Of a DNA stretch of 8,341 nt, positions 1 to 5,973 are shown in pieces (position 1 is the stretch's first letter; every line of letters starts with the position of its first letter). The DNA is from an uncultured Lachnospiraceae bacterium. Lineage in GTDB: Bacteria; Bacillota; Clostridia; Lachnospirales; Lachnospiraceae. A program made the translations under genes and the position numbers. The DNA is taken from positions 1 through 8,341 of the forward strand of contig CAJOQO010000328.1 of the NCBI GenBank assembly GCA_905236545.1. The letters are read 5' to 3'. The notes beneath the pieces are model-generated. The model had not been told where the DNA came from, did no database searches, and saw nothing but the letters and a program-made list of their open reading frames with translations.

Positions 1-1
1 T

Positions 2-34
2 GATCAGAATGATTATGTGATATATCAGAAGTGA
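2..34 (+). CDS. Possible 3' end of an upstream gene
   Basis: Frame 2 reads ten codons (DQNDYVIYQK) and then TGA at 32-34. This could be the C-terminal tail of a gene that starts left of the window. The stretch is far too short to identify and could be chance. Between it and the trp promoter (35-143) I see only non-coding DNA with an A/T-rich block around 85-135 and no convincing terminator hairpin. Confidence 0.2.
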   Translation, partial: DQNDYVIYQK

Positions 35-143
35 CCCTTTTGCGGCGGTTCTTCTTTTGGATCACCATGCACATCTGTTCCTTGCATAAGAAAACAGTTT
101 GTAAAACTTTTTTATAATCTTCCAAAAAAACGGAAAACAGGTA

Positions 144-172
144 TTGTCTCCGCTTTAACGCTGTGCTATACT
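144..172 (+). promoter_or_regulatory. Sigma-A-type promoter of the trp operon
   Basis: A -35 box TTGTCT (144-149) is followed after exactly 17 bp by a -10 box TATACT (167-172). An upstream TG (164-165) gives an extended -10. Transcription would begin near 179, directly before the first stem of the T-box leader, which supports the assignment. A nearby TATAAT at 113-118 has no -35 box at a suitable distance. Confidence 0.8.
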
Positions 173-178
173 GCACCA

Positions 179-463
179 AACCGTTGAGGAAGAGTGAGTA
201 GTTCCTGTAAAGGTTCGCAGGTGAGAGCCGCAGGCGGAGTGATTGCGGCGTGAAAAGCGGGAATGAATGGACTTCCAAGGGCGAACAGAACGGCAGCATC
301 AGACGCTGCCCAGTATGGGAGACGGAGAGGACGCTCCGTGATCAAAGGTCAGTGTATGACAGTACACGCAGAGTGGGTAATTCAGCCGGATTACCAAGCA
401 GGGTGGCACCGCAGGATCAGATCCTGTCCCAGCACAATTGTTGCAGGGACAGGATCTTTTTTT
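179..463 (+). promoter_or_regulatory. Tryptophan-specific T-box riboswitch leader
   Basis: This leader senses uncharged tRNA-Trp and controls transcription into trpD. The base of Stem I is GGAAG (188-192) paired with CTTCC (272-276). Above it the specifier loop has an AGUGAGUA-like 5' side and a 3' side containing GAA-TGG-A, so the specifier codon is TGG (268-270). Intermediate hairpins pair 292-297 with 305-310 and 322-327 with 334-339. Stem III pairs 376-381 with 390-395. The T-box proper begins at 396 (AAGCAGGGTGGCACCGC). Its antiterminator pairs GGG 401-403 with CCC 428-430 and 411-417 with 421-427 around a seven-base bulge TGGCACC (404-410). The UGGC in that bulge complements a GCCA acceptor end, as expected from the G discriminator of bacterial tRNA-Trp. 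High Trp should favour the terminator; uncharged tRNA-Trp should stabilise the antiterminator. Confidence 0.96.
419..463 (+). terminator. Intrinsic terminator of the T-box leader
   Basis: Perfect 12-bp arms AGATCCTGTCCC (419-430) and GGGACAGGATCT (446-457) enclose a 15-nt loop and run into seven T residues (457-463). The 5' arm overlaps the 3' strand of the antiterminator (421-430), so the two structures are mutually exclusive, as in a transcriptional T-box. Confidence 0.95.
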
Positions 464-487
464 CGATGCCGGGAAAGGAGAAGGAAC

Positions 488-1513
488 ATGTACAAAGACA
501 TCCTTAACAAACTGACGAAGGGAATCGACCTGAATGAAGCTGAAGTAACTGAGATTATCACGGATATCCGCGAAGACCGCCTGACGGAGGGCCAGATTTC
601 CGGCTTCCTCGTAGCCCTGGTGATGAAAGGTACGACACTGGAGGAGACTGCCTATATCGCGTCGGCAATGAGAAAGAACTGCATCCCGATCACGCCGGAT
701 GTCGGTCCGGAACTCATGGATACCTGCGGAACGGGCGGCGGTCTTTCGACCTATAATATTTCTACCGCTACAGCGATCATCGCGGCCGCAGCGGGCATCC
801 CGGTCGCCAAGCATGGAAGCCGCTCCATCTCTTCTCTTTCAGGGAGCGCCGATGTCCTGGAGGCTCTGGGCGTTCAGATCAACCTGACGCCGGAGCAGGC
901 AGCCGCCATGATCGAGGACATCAATATCTCCTTTATCTATGCGCCTCTCTTCCATCCCGTAATGGGCAAGGTTCTGGCTCCGGAGGCTGCCCTTGGGATC
1001 AAGACGATCTTCTATACGATTATCGGTCCGCTGATCAATCCGGCCTTCGCGCCGAGGCATCTTCTGGGCGTCTATAAGCCGGAGCTGCTTGAGCAGGTTG
1101 CAAAGGTTGCAAAGGAGATCGGATATACACGCGCGATGTTTGTGCACGGGCTGGACGGTCTCGACGAGATCTCCCTGATCGGGAAAACCAGGATTCTTGA
1201 GCTCAAAGATGGGGAAACGAAGGAATATGAGATCGCCCCGGAGGACTTCGGTCTCAAACGCTGCACGCTGGAAGAGATCAAAAGCGGTACACCCCAGGAA
1301 AACGCCGCCACGATCCGCGGTGTCTTTGACGGATCGATCCGTGATGCGCGGCGTGACGCAGTTCTGATCAATGCAGCCGGCGCATTGATCATCGGCGATA
1401 AGGCCGATGGCTTTGCCGATGGGATCAGCAAGGTTGCCGGGATCATCGACTCCGGCCGCGCCATGGGGAAGCTGGACGAGCTCGTCCGCAGGTCTCAGGA
1501 ATATATCCAATAA
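488..1513 (+). CDS. trpD: Anthranilate phosphoribosyltransferase (TrpD), divergent active site
   Basis: TrpD transfers the phosphoribosyl group of PRPP to anthranilate, the second committed step of tryptophan synthesis. The ATG at 488 sits 8 nt after an AAAGGAG ribosome site (473-479) and yields 341 residues, the usual family length. A longer in-frame reading that starts at 263 is discarded because it runs through the T-box. The nucleoside phosphoribosyltransferase fold is clear: N-terminal helices (1-70), the glycine loop DTCGTGGG (78-85), NIST (90-93), KHGSR (108-112), SGSADVLEALG (118-128), IGPLINPA (179-186) and the metal-binding DGLDE (223-227). Three positions depart from the usual motifs: GTGGD is GTGGG, KHGNR is KHGSR, and the usual VRxELG segment, which supplies an anthranilate-contacting Arg, is PEAALG (165-170) with a compensating one-residue insertion before IIGP. 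Trp T-box control and the trpBA-CF neighbours argue that it still makes phosphoribosylanthranilate; a related substrate is possible but less likely. Confidence 0.93.
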   Translation: MYKDILNKLTKGIDLNEAEVTEIITDIREDRLTEGQISGFLVALVMKGTTLEETAYIASAMRKNCIPITPDVGPELMDTCGTGGGLSTYNISTATAIIAAAAGIPVAKHGSRSISSLSGSADVLEALGVQINLTPEQAAAMIEDINISFIYAPLFHPVMGKVLAPEAALGIKTIFYTIIGPLINPAFAPRHLLGVYKPELLEQVAKVAKEIGYTRAMFVHGLDGLDEISLIGKTRILELKDGETKEYEIAPEDFGLKRCTLEEIKSGTPQENAATIRGVFDGSIRDARRDAVLINAAGALIIGDKADGFADGISKVAGIIDSGRAMGKLDELVRRSQEYIQ

Positions 1514-1528
1514 AGCAGTCATCCGGTC

Positions 1529-1591
1529 ATTATCCGGATAGTGACCCGGTTTCCCCGGTATTATTCCTGATACTGACCCGGTTTTCCCGGA
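1529..1591 (+). repeat. Imperfect ~32-bp tandem repeat between trpD and trpB
   Basis: Two adjacent units (1529-1559 and 1560-1591) share the pattern ATTATyC..GATA.TGACCCGGTTT.CCCGG with a few substitutions and single-base indels. The first unit contains the 10-bp palindrome TATCCGGATA (1531-1540). The repeat lies in the only sizeable gap (1514-1660) inside the trp operon. No reading frame, convincing promoter or intrinsic terminator was found in the gap. It may tune expression or mRNA stability between trpD and trpB, or be the scar of gene loss or rearrangement. Confidence 0.7.
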
Positions 1592-1660
1592 AATGTCACA
1601 GAGATCCATCCGAATACGGAACCGGATACGACCCATTCTCCATCCAGAAAGGAAACAGCC

Positions 1661-2839
1661 ATGTCTAAAGGAAGATTCGGCATCCACGGCGGCCAGTACA
1701 TCCCGGAAACGCTGATGAACGCGGTGATCGAGCTGGAAGATGCCTACAACCAGTATAAAGAGGATCCCGGGTTCCAGGCGGAGCTTACGGAACTGCTCAA
1801 CGAATATGCAGGCCGTCCGTCCAGACTTTACGAGGCCAGACGTATGACGGAGGATCTCGGAGGCGCGAAGATCTACCTGAAGCGCGAGGATCTGAACCAC
1901 ACCGGCGCACATAAGATCAACAATGTCCTCGGGCAGGCTCTCCTGGCGAAAAAGATGGGCAAAACCCGTCTGATCGCCGAGACCGGAGCCGGGCAGCATG
2001 GGGTAGCCACTGCCACCGCGGCCGCACTCTTCGGGATGGAGTGTGTTGTGTTCATGGGGGAGGAGGATACCCGCCGGCAGGCGCTCAATGTCTACCGCAT
2101 GAAGCTCCTGGGGGCAGACGTGGTGCCGGTCAGGACCGGCACCGCAACACTGAAGGACGCGGTCAGTGAAGCGATGCGTGAGTGGACGAAACGGATCTCC
2201 GATACGCACTACTGTCTCGGATCGGTCATGGGGCCGCATCCGTTTCCGACGATCGTACGCGATTTTCAGGCAGTGATCTCCAGAGAGATCAGGGATCAGA
2301 TGCTTGAAAAGGAGGGGAAGCTGCCTGACGCGGTGATTGCCTGTGTCGGCGGAGGCTCCAACGCGATCGGGTCATTCTACCATTTCATTCCTCATAAGGA
2401 AGTGCAGCTGATCGGCTGCGAAGCAGCCGGACGGGGCGTGGACACGTTTGAAACCGCTGCAACGATCGCGACCGGGCGGGAGGGTATCTTCCACGGGATG
2501 AAGTCCTACTTCTGCCAGGACGAATACGGGCAGATCGCCCCGGTCTATTCGATTTCGGCAGGCCTTGACTATCCCGGCATCGGTCCGGAGCACGCCTGGC
2601 TCCACGATACCGGCCGCGCATCCTATGTCGCGGTTACCGATTCGGAGGCGGTGGATGCTTTCGAGTATCTGTCACGGACGGAGGGAATCATCCCTGCCAT
2701 CGAGTCAGCGCATGCGGTTGCCTGGGCGATAAAGACAGCAGGATCCATGTCCTCCGGTCAGACGATCGTCGTCACCCTTTCCGGACGGGGAGACAAGGAC
2801 TGCTCTTCCGTCGCCGCATTCAGAGGAGAAAAACTATGA
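1661..2839 (+). CDS. trpB: Tryptophan synthase beta subunit
   Basis: TrpB is the PLP-dependent subunit that condenses indole with serine to form tryptophan, working in an alpha2-beta2 complex with TrpA. The 392-residue length is standard for the canonical TrpB1 class. The PLP lysine is K85 in HTGAHKINN, the catalytic glutamate is E107 in ETGAGQHG, the phosphate-binding loop is GGGSNAIG (230-237), and the pyridine-nitrogen serine is in LSGRGDKD (373-380, S374). [10 protein letters not shown] (187-196) is also typical. The start is supported by AAAGGA (1648-1653), seven bases upstream. The stop codon overlaps the trpA start (ATGA, 2836-2839), indicating translational coupling of the two subunits. 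No active-site anomaly is visible, in contrast to the flanking trpD and trpCF products. Confidence 0.98.
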   Translation: MSKGRFGIHGGQYIPETLMNAVIELEDAYNQYKEDPGFQAELTELLNEYAGRPSRLYEARRMTEDLGGAKIYLKREDLNHTGAHKINNVLGQALLAKKMGKTRLIAETGAGQHGVATATAAALFGMECVVFMGEEDTRRQALNVYRMKLLGADVVPVRTGTATLKDAVSEAMREWTKRISDTHYCLGSVMGPHPFPTIVRDFQAVISREIRDQMLEKEGKLPDAVIACVGGGSNAIGSFYHFIPHKEVQLIGCEAAGRGVDTFETAATIATGREGIFHGMKSYFCQDEYGQIAPVYSISAGLDYPGIGPEHAWLHDTGRASYVAVTDSEAVDAFEYLSRTEGIIPAIESAHAVAWAIKTAGSMSSGQTIVVTLSGRGDKDCSSVAAFRGEKL

Positions 2840-3621
2840 GCCGGATTCAAAATGCATTTTCAAAAGGAAAAGCCTTTATTCCATTTATCACCTGCGGCGA
2901 TCCTGATCTTCAGACGACGGAAAGGACGGTGCTCGAAGCCATCAGAAACGGAGCGGATCTGGTCGAGCTTGGCATCCCGTTCTCGGATCCGACCGCGGAA
3001 GGGCCCGTCATACAGGAAGCGAACCTCAGGGCGCTTACCGGCGGCGTGACAACGGACAAGGTCTTTGAGCTCGTCGTATCCCTCAGGGCTCAGACTGACG
3101 TTCCGCTCGTCTTCATGACCTACTCCAACGTTGTTTTCTCCTATGGCTCCGATCGCTTCATCAGGCGCTGCGCCGAAACCGGTATTGACGGCCTGATCCT
3201 TCCGGATCTGCCATTCGAGGAGAAGGATGAGTTTCTGCCGCTCTGCCGGAAATACGGCATCGATCTGATCTCTCTCATCGCGCCGACCTCGGAGGCGCGT
3301 ACAGCCATGATCGCAGAGGAGGCGGAAGGATTCATTTATCTTGTTTCGAGCCTCGGCGTCACCGGCACCCGCAGCGTGATCACGACGGATCTGGACGGGA
3401 TCGTACGGGTGATCCGCCAGGTGACCCAGGTGCCCGTCGCGATCGGATTCGGAATCTCAACTCCCCGGATGGCTGCCGACATGGCCGCGAAGGCGGACGG
3501 AGTCATCGTCGGAAGCGCGATCGTCAGGCTGATCGCGGAAAACGGCACGAAGGCTCCGGAGAAGGTCGCAGCTTTGGTTAAGGATATGAAGGACGCGCTC
3601 AGCCGCGAAAAGGAAGGATGA
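2836..3621 (+). CDS. trpA: Tryptophan synthase alpha subunit
   Basis: TrpA cleaves indole-3-glycerol phosphate to indole and glyceraldehyde 3-phosphate and channels indole to TrpB. The protein is a (beta/alpha)8 barrel of 261 residues, a normal length. The catalytic glutamate is E44 in [10 protein letters not shown] (43-52). The second acidic residue, Asp60 in the enteric enzyme (LADGP), is Glu here: TAEGP, E55. From memory this variant occurs in other clostridial TrpA proteins. Loop and phosphate motifs [13 protein letters not shown] and GSAIV are intact. The start overlaps the trpB stop by ATGA, and the final codons carry the AAAAGGAAGG ribosome site used by trpCF, so the three genes form a tightly coupled block. 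Confidence 0.98.
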   Translation: MSRIQNAFSKGKAFIPFITCGDPDLQTTERTVLEAIRNGADLVELGIPFSDPTAEGPVIQEANLRALTGGVTTDKVFELVVSLRAQTDVPLVFMTYSNVVFSYGSDRFIRRCAETGIDGLILPDLPFEEKDEFLPLCRKYGIDLISLIAPTSEARTAMIAEEAEGFIYLVSSLGVTGTRSVITTDLDGIVRVIRQVTQVPVAIGFGISTPRMAADMAAKADGVIVGSAIVRLIAENGTKAPEKVAALVKDMKDALSREKEG

Positions 3622-3626
3622 GCAGT

Positions 3627-5033
3627 ATGCAAAAGCTTTGTTTTCTGAATACGCTCAGGCAGGCTTCCGCCTCCGGTCGCATTCCCGTTATCCCGGACAT
3701 CAAATGCGTCTCTCCAAAGGACGGGGATCTCATGCGGGGAAGGGATCCGCGCGCCATTGCCTGCGATCTTGCCGCGGGCGGGGCGCCTGTTCTTTCCGTT
3801 GTAACCGAAGGAGCACATTTCGGGGGATCCATGGATCTCCTGAAGGATATCTGCCGGGCAGTGAACGTCCCTGTTCTGCGCAAGGACTTTATCGAAGAGG
3901 AAGCGGATCTTGACCGGACGAAGGAGGCCGGCGCAGACGCGGTTCTCCTGATGGTTTCCTGTCTCGGGGAAGAACGTCTGACCGGGCTGTATCACGCGGC
4001 GCTTTCAAGGGGGCTGACCCCCTTTGTGGAGACGCACACGCCGGAATCGCTCCGCTTCGCTCTTCACCGGCTGAAGGCGCCTCTCATCGGAATCAATCAC
4101 CGGGACATCCTGGTTCTTGAAAAAGATGACGGGAATGTCTCTTTGACACAGCAGCTTCTGGACGGTACGGTTCCCCTCCCGGATGCCCGGGGAGGAGGCG
4201 CGTCTCCGCTGATCGTTGCGGAGAGCGCCATGCACACGCCGTCGGAGGTGCGCACCGCCATCCGCGCAGGGGCGGACGCGGCCCTTGTCGGAACAGGGAT
4301 CCTTACAGCTCCGGATCCTGTCCGGATGTATCAGAGGATGACCCGGCGGGCCGGCCTGAAGATCTGCGGACTCATGTCGGATGCCGATGTCGATGCCTGT
4401 CTTGAGAATCATGTCGATCTTTGCGGCTTCGTCACGGAGTATCCCGTCCCTGTCCGCTGGAACCTGACGGAGGCGCAGGCTGCGCCGCTGATCCGCCGTG
4501 CGCACAACGCCGGTACCCGGACCTGTATCGTGACCGGCGGAAGCTTCTCTCATGTGCTGTCTCTTGCAAAAAAGCTGAAGCCCGATTATGTTCAGCTGCA
4601 TTTCCGGGAGACACTCGAAGAGACGGTAAGGATCTGTCAGGCGCTCCACGCGGAGGGGATCTCACTCATCCGGAGCGTACCCATGAATCCGGCTGAGCGG
4701 CTTGCCATGTTCGGGACGGATTCTTTGGCCGATTCACTCCGGATGCTTGACTCCTCTCCGGCCGACGCCATTCTGATCGATTCCAGAGACGCGGAAAACG
4801 CGGCCTCCGGCGGAGGCCGCATTCTCAGTGAAGGCAATATGACGCAAAAGCTGCGCGATACCCTGCGCAATCTGCGCAGTCCTCTGTTTTGCGGAGGCGG
4901 AATCACCGCGGAAAATGCCGCGGGAATCATGGCTCTCCTGCATCCGGACTGTCTTGATGTCATGACCGGCGCGGAGGATCCGCATGGCCGCAAGGATGCC
5001 CGGAAGATCCGGTCGATCCTGGCTTCTTATTAG
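3627..5033 (+). CDS. trpCF: Fused indole-3-glycerol-phosphate synthase / phosphoribosylanthranilate isomerase
   Basis: This bifunctional enzyme catalyses the two steps between TrpD and TrpA: isomerisation of phosphoribosylanthranilate (TrpF) and ring closure to indoleglycerol phosphate (TrpC). I chose ATG 3627 (468 residues) because GGAAGG (3612-3617) is 9 nt upstream; ATG 3618 overlaps the trpA stop as ATGA but abuts the ribosome site. The TrpC domain is about residues 1-238. It has K26 (PDIKCVSPK), K86 (LRKDF), E135 (VETH), N157 (GINHRD) and E199 (AESA), matching most known catalytic positions. However, the usual first-strand Glu (AEIK) is D24, SESG is AESA, and the N-terminal extension before the first strand is only about 18 residues rather than 40-50. 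The TrpF domain (about 244-468) has the catalytic Cys in KICG (C247) and the Asp in LIDS (D385), but GFVTEYPVPVRWNL (267-280) and FCGGGITAEN (421-430) differ from common TrpF. It is a divergent but probably active pair. Confidence 0.93.
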   Translation: MQKLCFLNTLRQASASGRIPVIPDIKCVSPKDGDLMRGRDPRAIACDLAAGGAPVLSVVTEGAHFGGSMDLLKDICRAVNVPVLRKDFIEEEADLDRTKEAGADAVLLMVSCLGEERLTGLYHAALSRGLTPFVETHTPESLRFALHRLKAPLIGINHRDILVLEKDDGNVSLTQQLLDGTVPLPDARGGGASPLIVAESAMHTPSEVRTAIRAGADAALVGTGILTAPDPVRMYQRMTRRAGLKICGLMSDADVDACLENHVDLCGFVTEYPVPVRWNLTEAQAAPLIRRAHNAGTRTCIVTGGSFSHVLSLAKKLKPDYVQLHFRETLEETVRICQALHAEGISLIRSVPMNPAERLAMFGTDSLADSLRMLDSSPADAILIDSRDAENAASGGGRILSEGNMTQKLRDTLRNLRSPLFCGGGITAENAAGIMALLHPDCLDVMTGAEDPHGRKDARKIRSILASY

Positions 5034-5052
5034 GGAAACGCTGATTTATTTG

Positions 5053-5862
5053 TCAGACGCAGCTGTATCCGCCGTCTACGATCAGATCACTTCCGGTCGT
5101 ATAGCCGGACGCCGGGGAGGCGAGATAGAGAACCGCCGGGATCAGTTCCTCCGGCTTTGCCATCCTGTGCAGAGGGAACAGAGGATACCAGGCATCCAGC
5201 AGCTCCTGGTGAACAAACGGGGGCTGGGACATCGGCGTCCCGACATAACCCGGGCTGAGGGAATTCACGCGGATTCCGTAATCTGCCCATTCGATGGCAA
5301 GAGATTTGGTCATGTGCATGACGCCCGCCTTCGAAGCATTGTAGGAAGCCTGGCACTGAGGAATGTTGACGATGGTTCCGGACATGGAGGCCATGTTGAT
5401 GATGCTCCCCCGGATCCCGCGCTCAATCATGGTTCTCGCGACGGCAACCGACATGATGTATTCCCCTGTCAGGTTTACCTCCAGGATATTCCGCCATTCG
5501 GCAACTGTCGCCTCGCCGTCATTCAGTCCTCCAAGCTCCTCTCCTTCTCTTACGATCGCCTTCTTGTGATAGCAGGCACCCGCATTGTTGAAAAGAATAT
5601 CGATCTTTCCGGAGCGTTCTATGATCTCATCAACCGCCCGCTTCACGGCTGCCTCATCCGTCACGTCACATCTGACAAAGTATGCTTTTCCCCCTGCTTC
5701 CTCGATCATGCGGATCGTCTCATCCGCGCCGCTGCGGCATACAATCACGATCTCCGCTCCCGCTTTCGCAAGTCCTGTGGCGATCACCTGCCCGATTCCC
5801 TGTCCGCCGCCTGTGACAACCGCTACTTTTCCTTTCAGTCCGAATAACTCTTCCAGATACAT
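5053..5862 (-). CDS. Short-chain dehydrogenase/reductase, polyol/ketose type
   Basis: This is a cytosolic NAD(P)-dependent classical SDR of 269 residues. The cofactor motif TGGGQGIG is at 17-24, NNAG at 92-95 and the structural Asn at N130. The catalytic triad is S161 (MASMSG), Y174 and K178 (YNASK), with the standard 13-residue Ser-Tyr spacing. The stretch NMASMSGTIVN..PQ.QASYNASKAGV resembles, from memory, fungal and bacterial mannitol/arabinitol/sorbose reductase-like SDRs, so a polyol or ketose substrate is a reasonable guess; gluconate 5-dehydrogenase-like enzymes are an alternative. ATG 5862 is preceded by AAAGGAG seven bases upstream; an extended reading from 5934 is rejected because it runs through a hairpin and the polypurine leader. 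It lies downstream of the zinc dehydrogenase on the same strand and converges with trpCF, leaving 19 bp and no clear terminator. Confidence 0.9.
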   Translation of the reverse strand: MYLEELFGLKGKVAVVTGGGQGIGQVIATGLAKAGAEIVIVCRSGADETIRMIEEAGGKAYFVRCDVTDEAAVKRAVDEIIERSGKIDILFNNAGACYHKKAIVREGEELGGLNDGEATVAEWRNILEVNLTGEYIMSVAVARTMIERGIRGSIINMASMSGTIVNIPQCQASYNASKAGVMHMTKSLAIEWADYGIRVNSLSPGYVGTPMSQPPFVHQELLDAWYPLFPLHRMAKPEELIPAVLYLASPASGYTTGSDLIVDGGYSCV

Positions 5863-5866
5863 CCCG

Positions 5867-5902
5867 CTCTCCTTTCTTTTCTTTCCTTTCCCTTTCCTTC
5901 CT
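5867..5902 (-). other. Polypurine leader of the SDR gene
   Basis: The + strand is purely pyrimidine for 36 bp (5867-5902), so the SDR mRNA has an uninterrupted A/G leader with repeated GGAAA and AAAGGA units. Only the last AAAGGAG is correctly placed for ATG 5862. The others could act as standby ribosome sites or simply keep the leader unstructured after the hairpin at 5923-5960. Confidence 0.6.
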
Positions 5903-5922
5903 GTGAAGGCTGCGCAGAAAAG

Positions 5923-5960
5923 CCTCCCCTGCATCCGGCGTACTTCCTGTGCAGGGGAGG
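5923..5960 (-). terminator. Hairpin between the zinc dehydrogenase and SDR genes
   Basis: Perfect 11-bp inverted repeats CCTCCCCTGCA (5923-5933) and TGCAGGGGAGG (5950-5960) enclose a 16-nt loop. In the direction of transcription (leftwards) the stem is followed by GCTTTTCTG, a short T-tract. It begins 13 nt after the stop codon of the zinc dehydrogenase. It could be a leaky terminator or an mRNA 3'-end stabiliser that lowers SDR expression relative to the upstream gene. No separate SDR promoter was recognised. Confidence 0.6.
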
Positions 5961-5973
5961 ACAGCTCCGAATC

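Noticed and set aside
113..118. Perfect TATAAT as the trp promoter -10
   Set aside because: No -35 box lies 16-18 bp upstream (TTGCAT is 25 bp away, TTGTAA 8 bp), and the 144-172 promoter places the start exactly at the T-box.
263..487. In-frame N-terminal extension of trpD
   Set aside because: It is translated T-box leader and terminator sequence; ATG 488 has a proper ribosome site and gives the normal family length.
839..2239. Long minus-strand reading frame across trpD and trpB
   Set aside because: It is antisense to two conserved genes, has no recognisable domain or ribosome site, and such frames arise commonly in GC-rich coding DNA.
3618..3626. ATG 3618 as the trpCF start
   Set aside because: Its ribosome site would touch the start codon; ATG 3627 has 9-nt spacing. 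Use of 3618 cannot be excluded, and the difference is only three residues.
4984..5847. Plus-strand 287-codon frame over the SDR gene
   Set aside because: It is antisense to a clear SDR with a full catalytic triad and overlaps the end of trpCF; its translation has no recognisable motifs.
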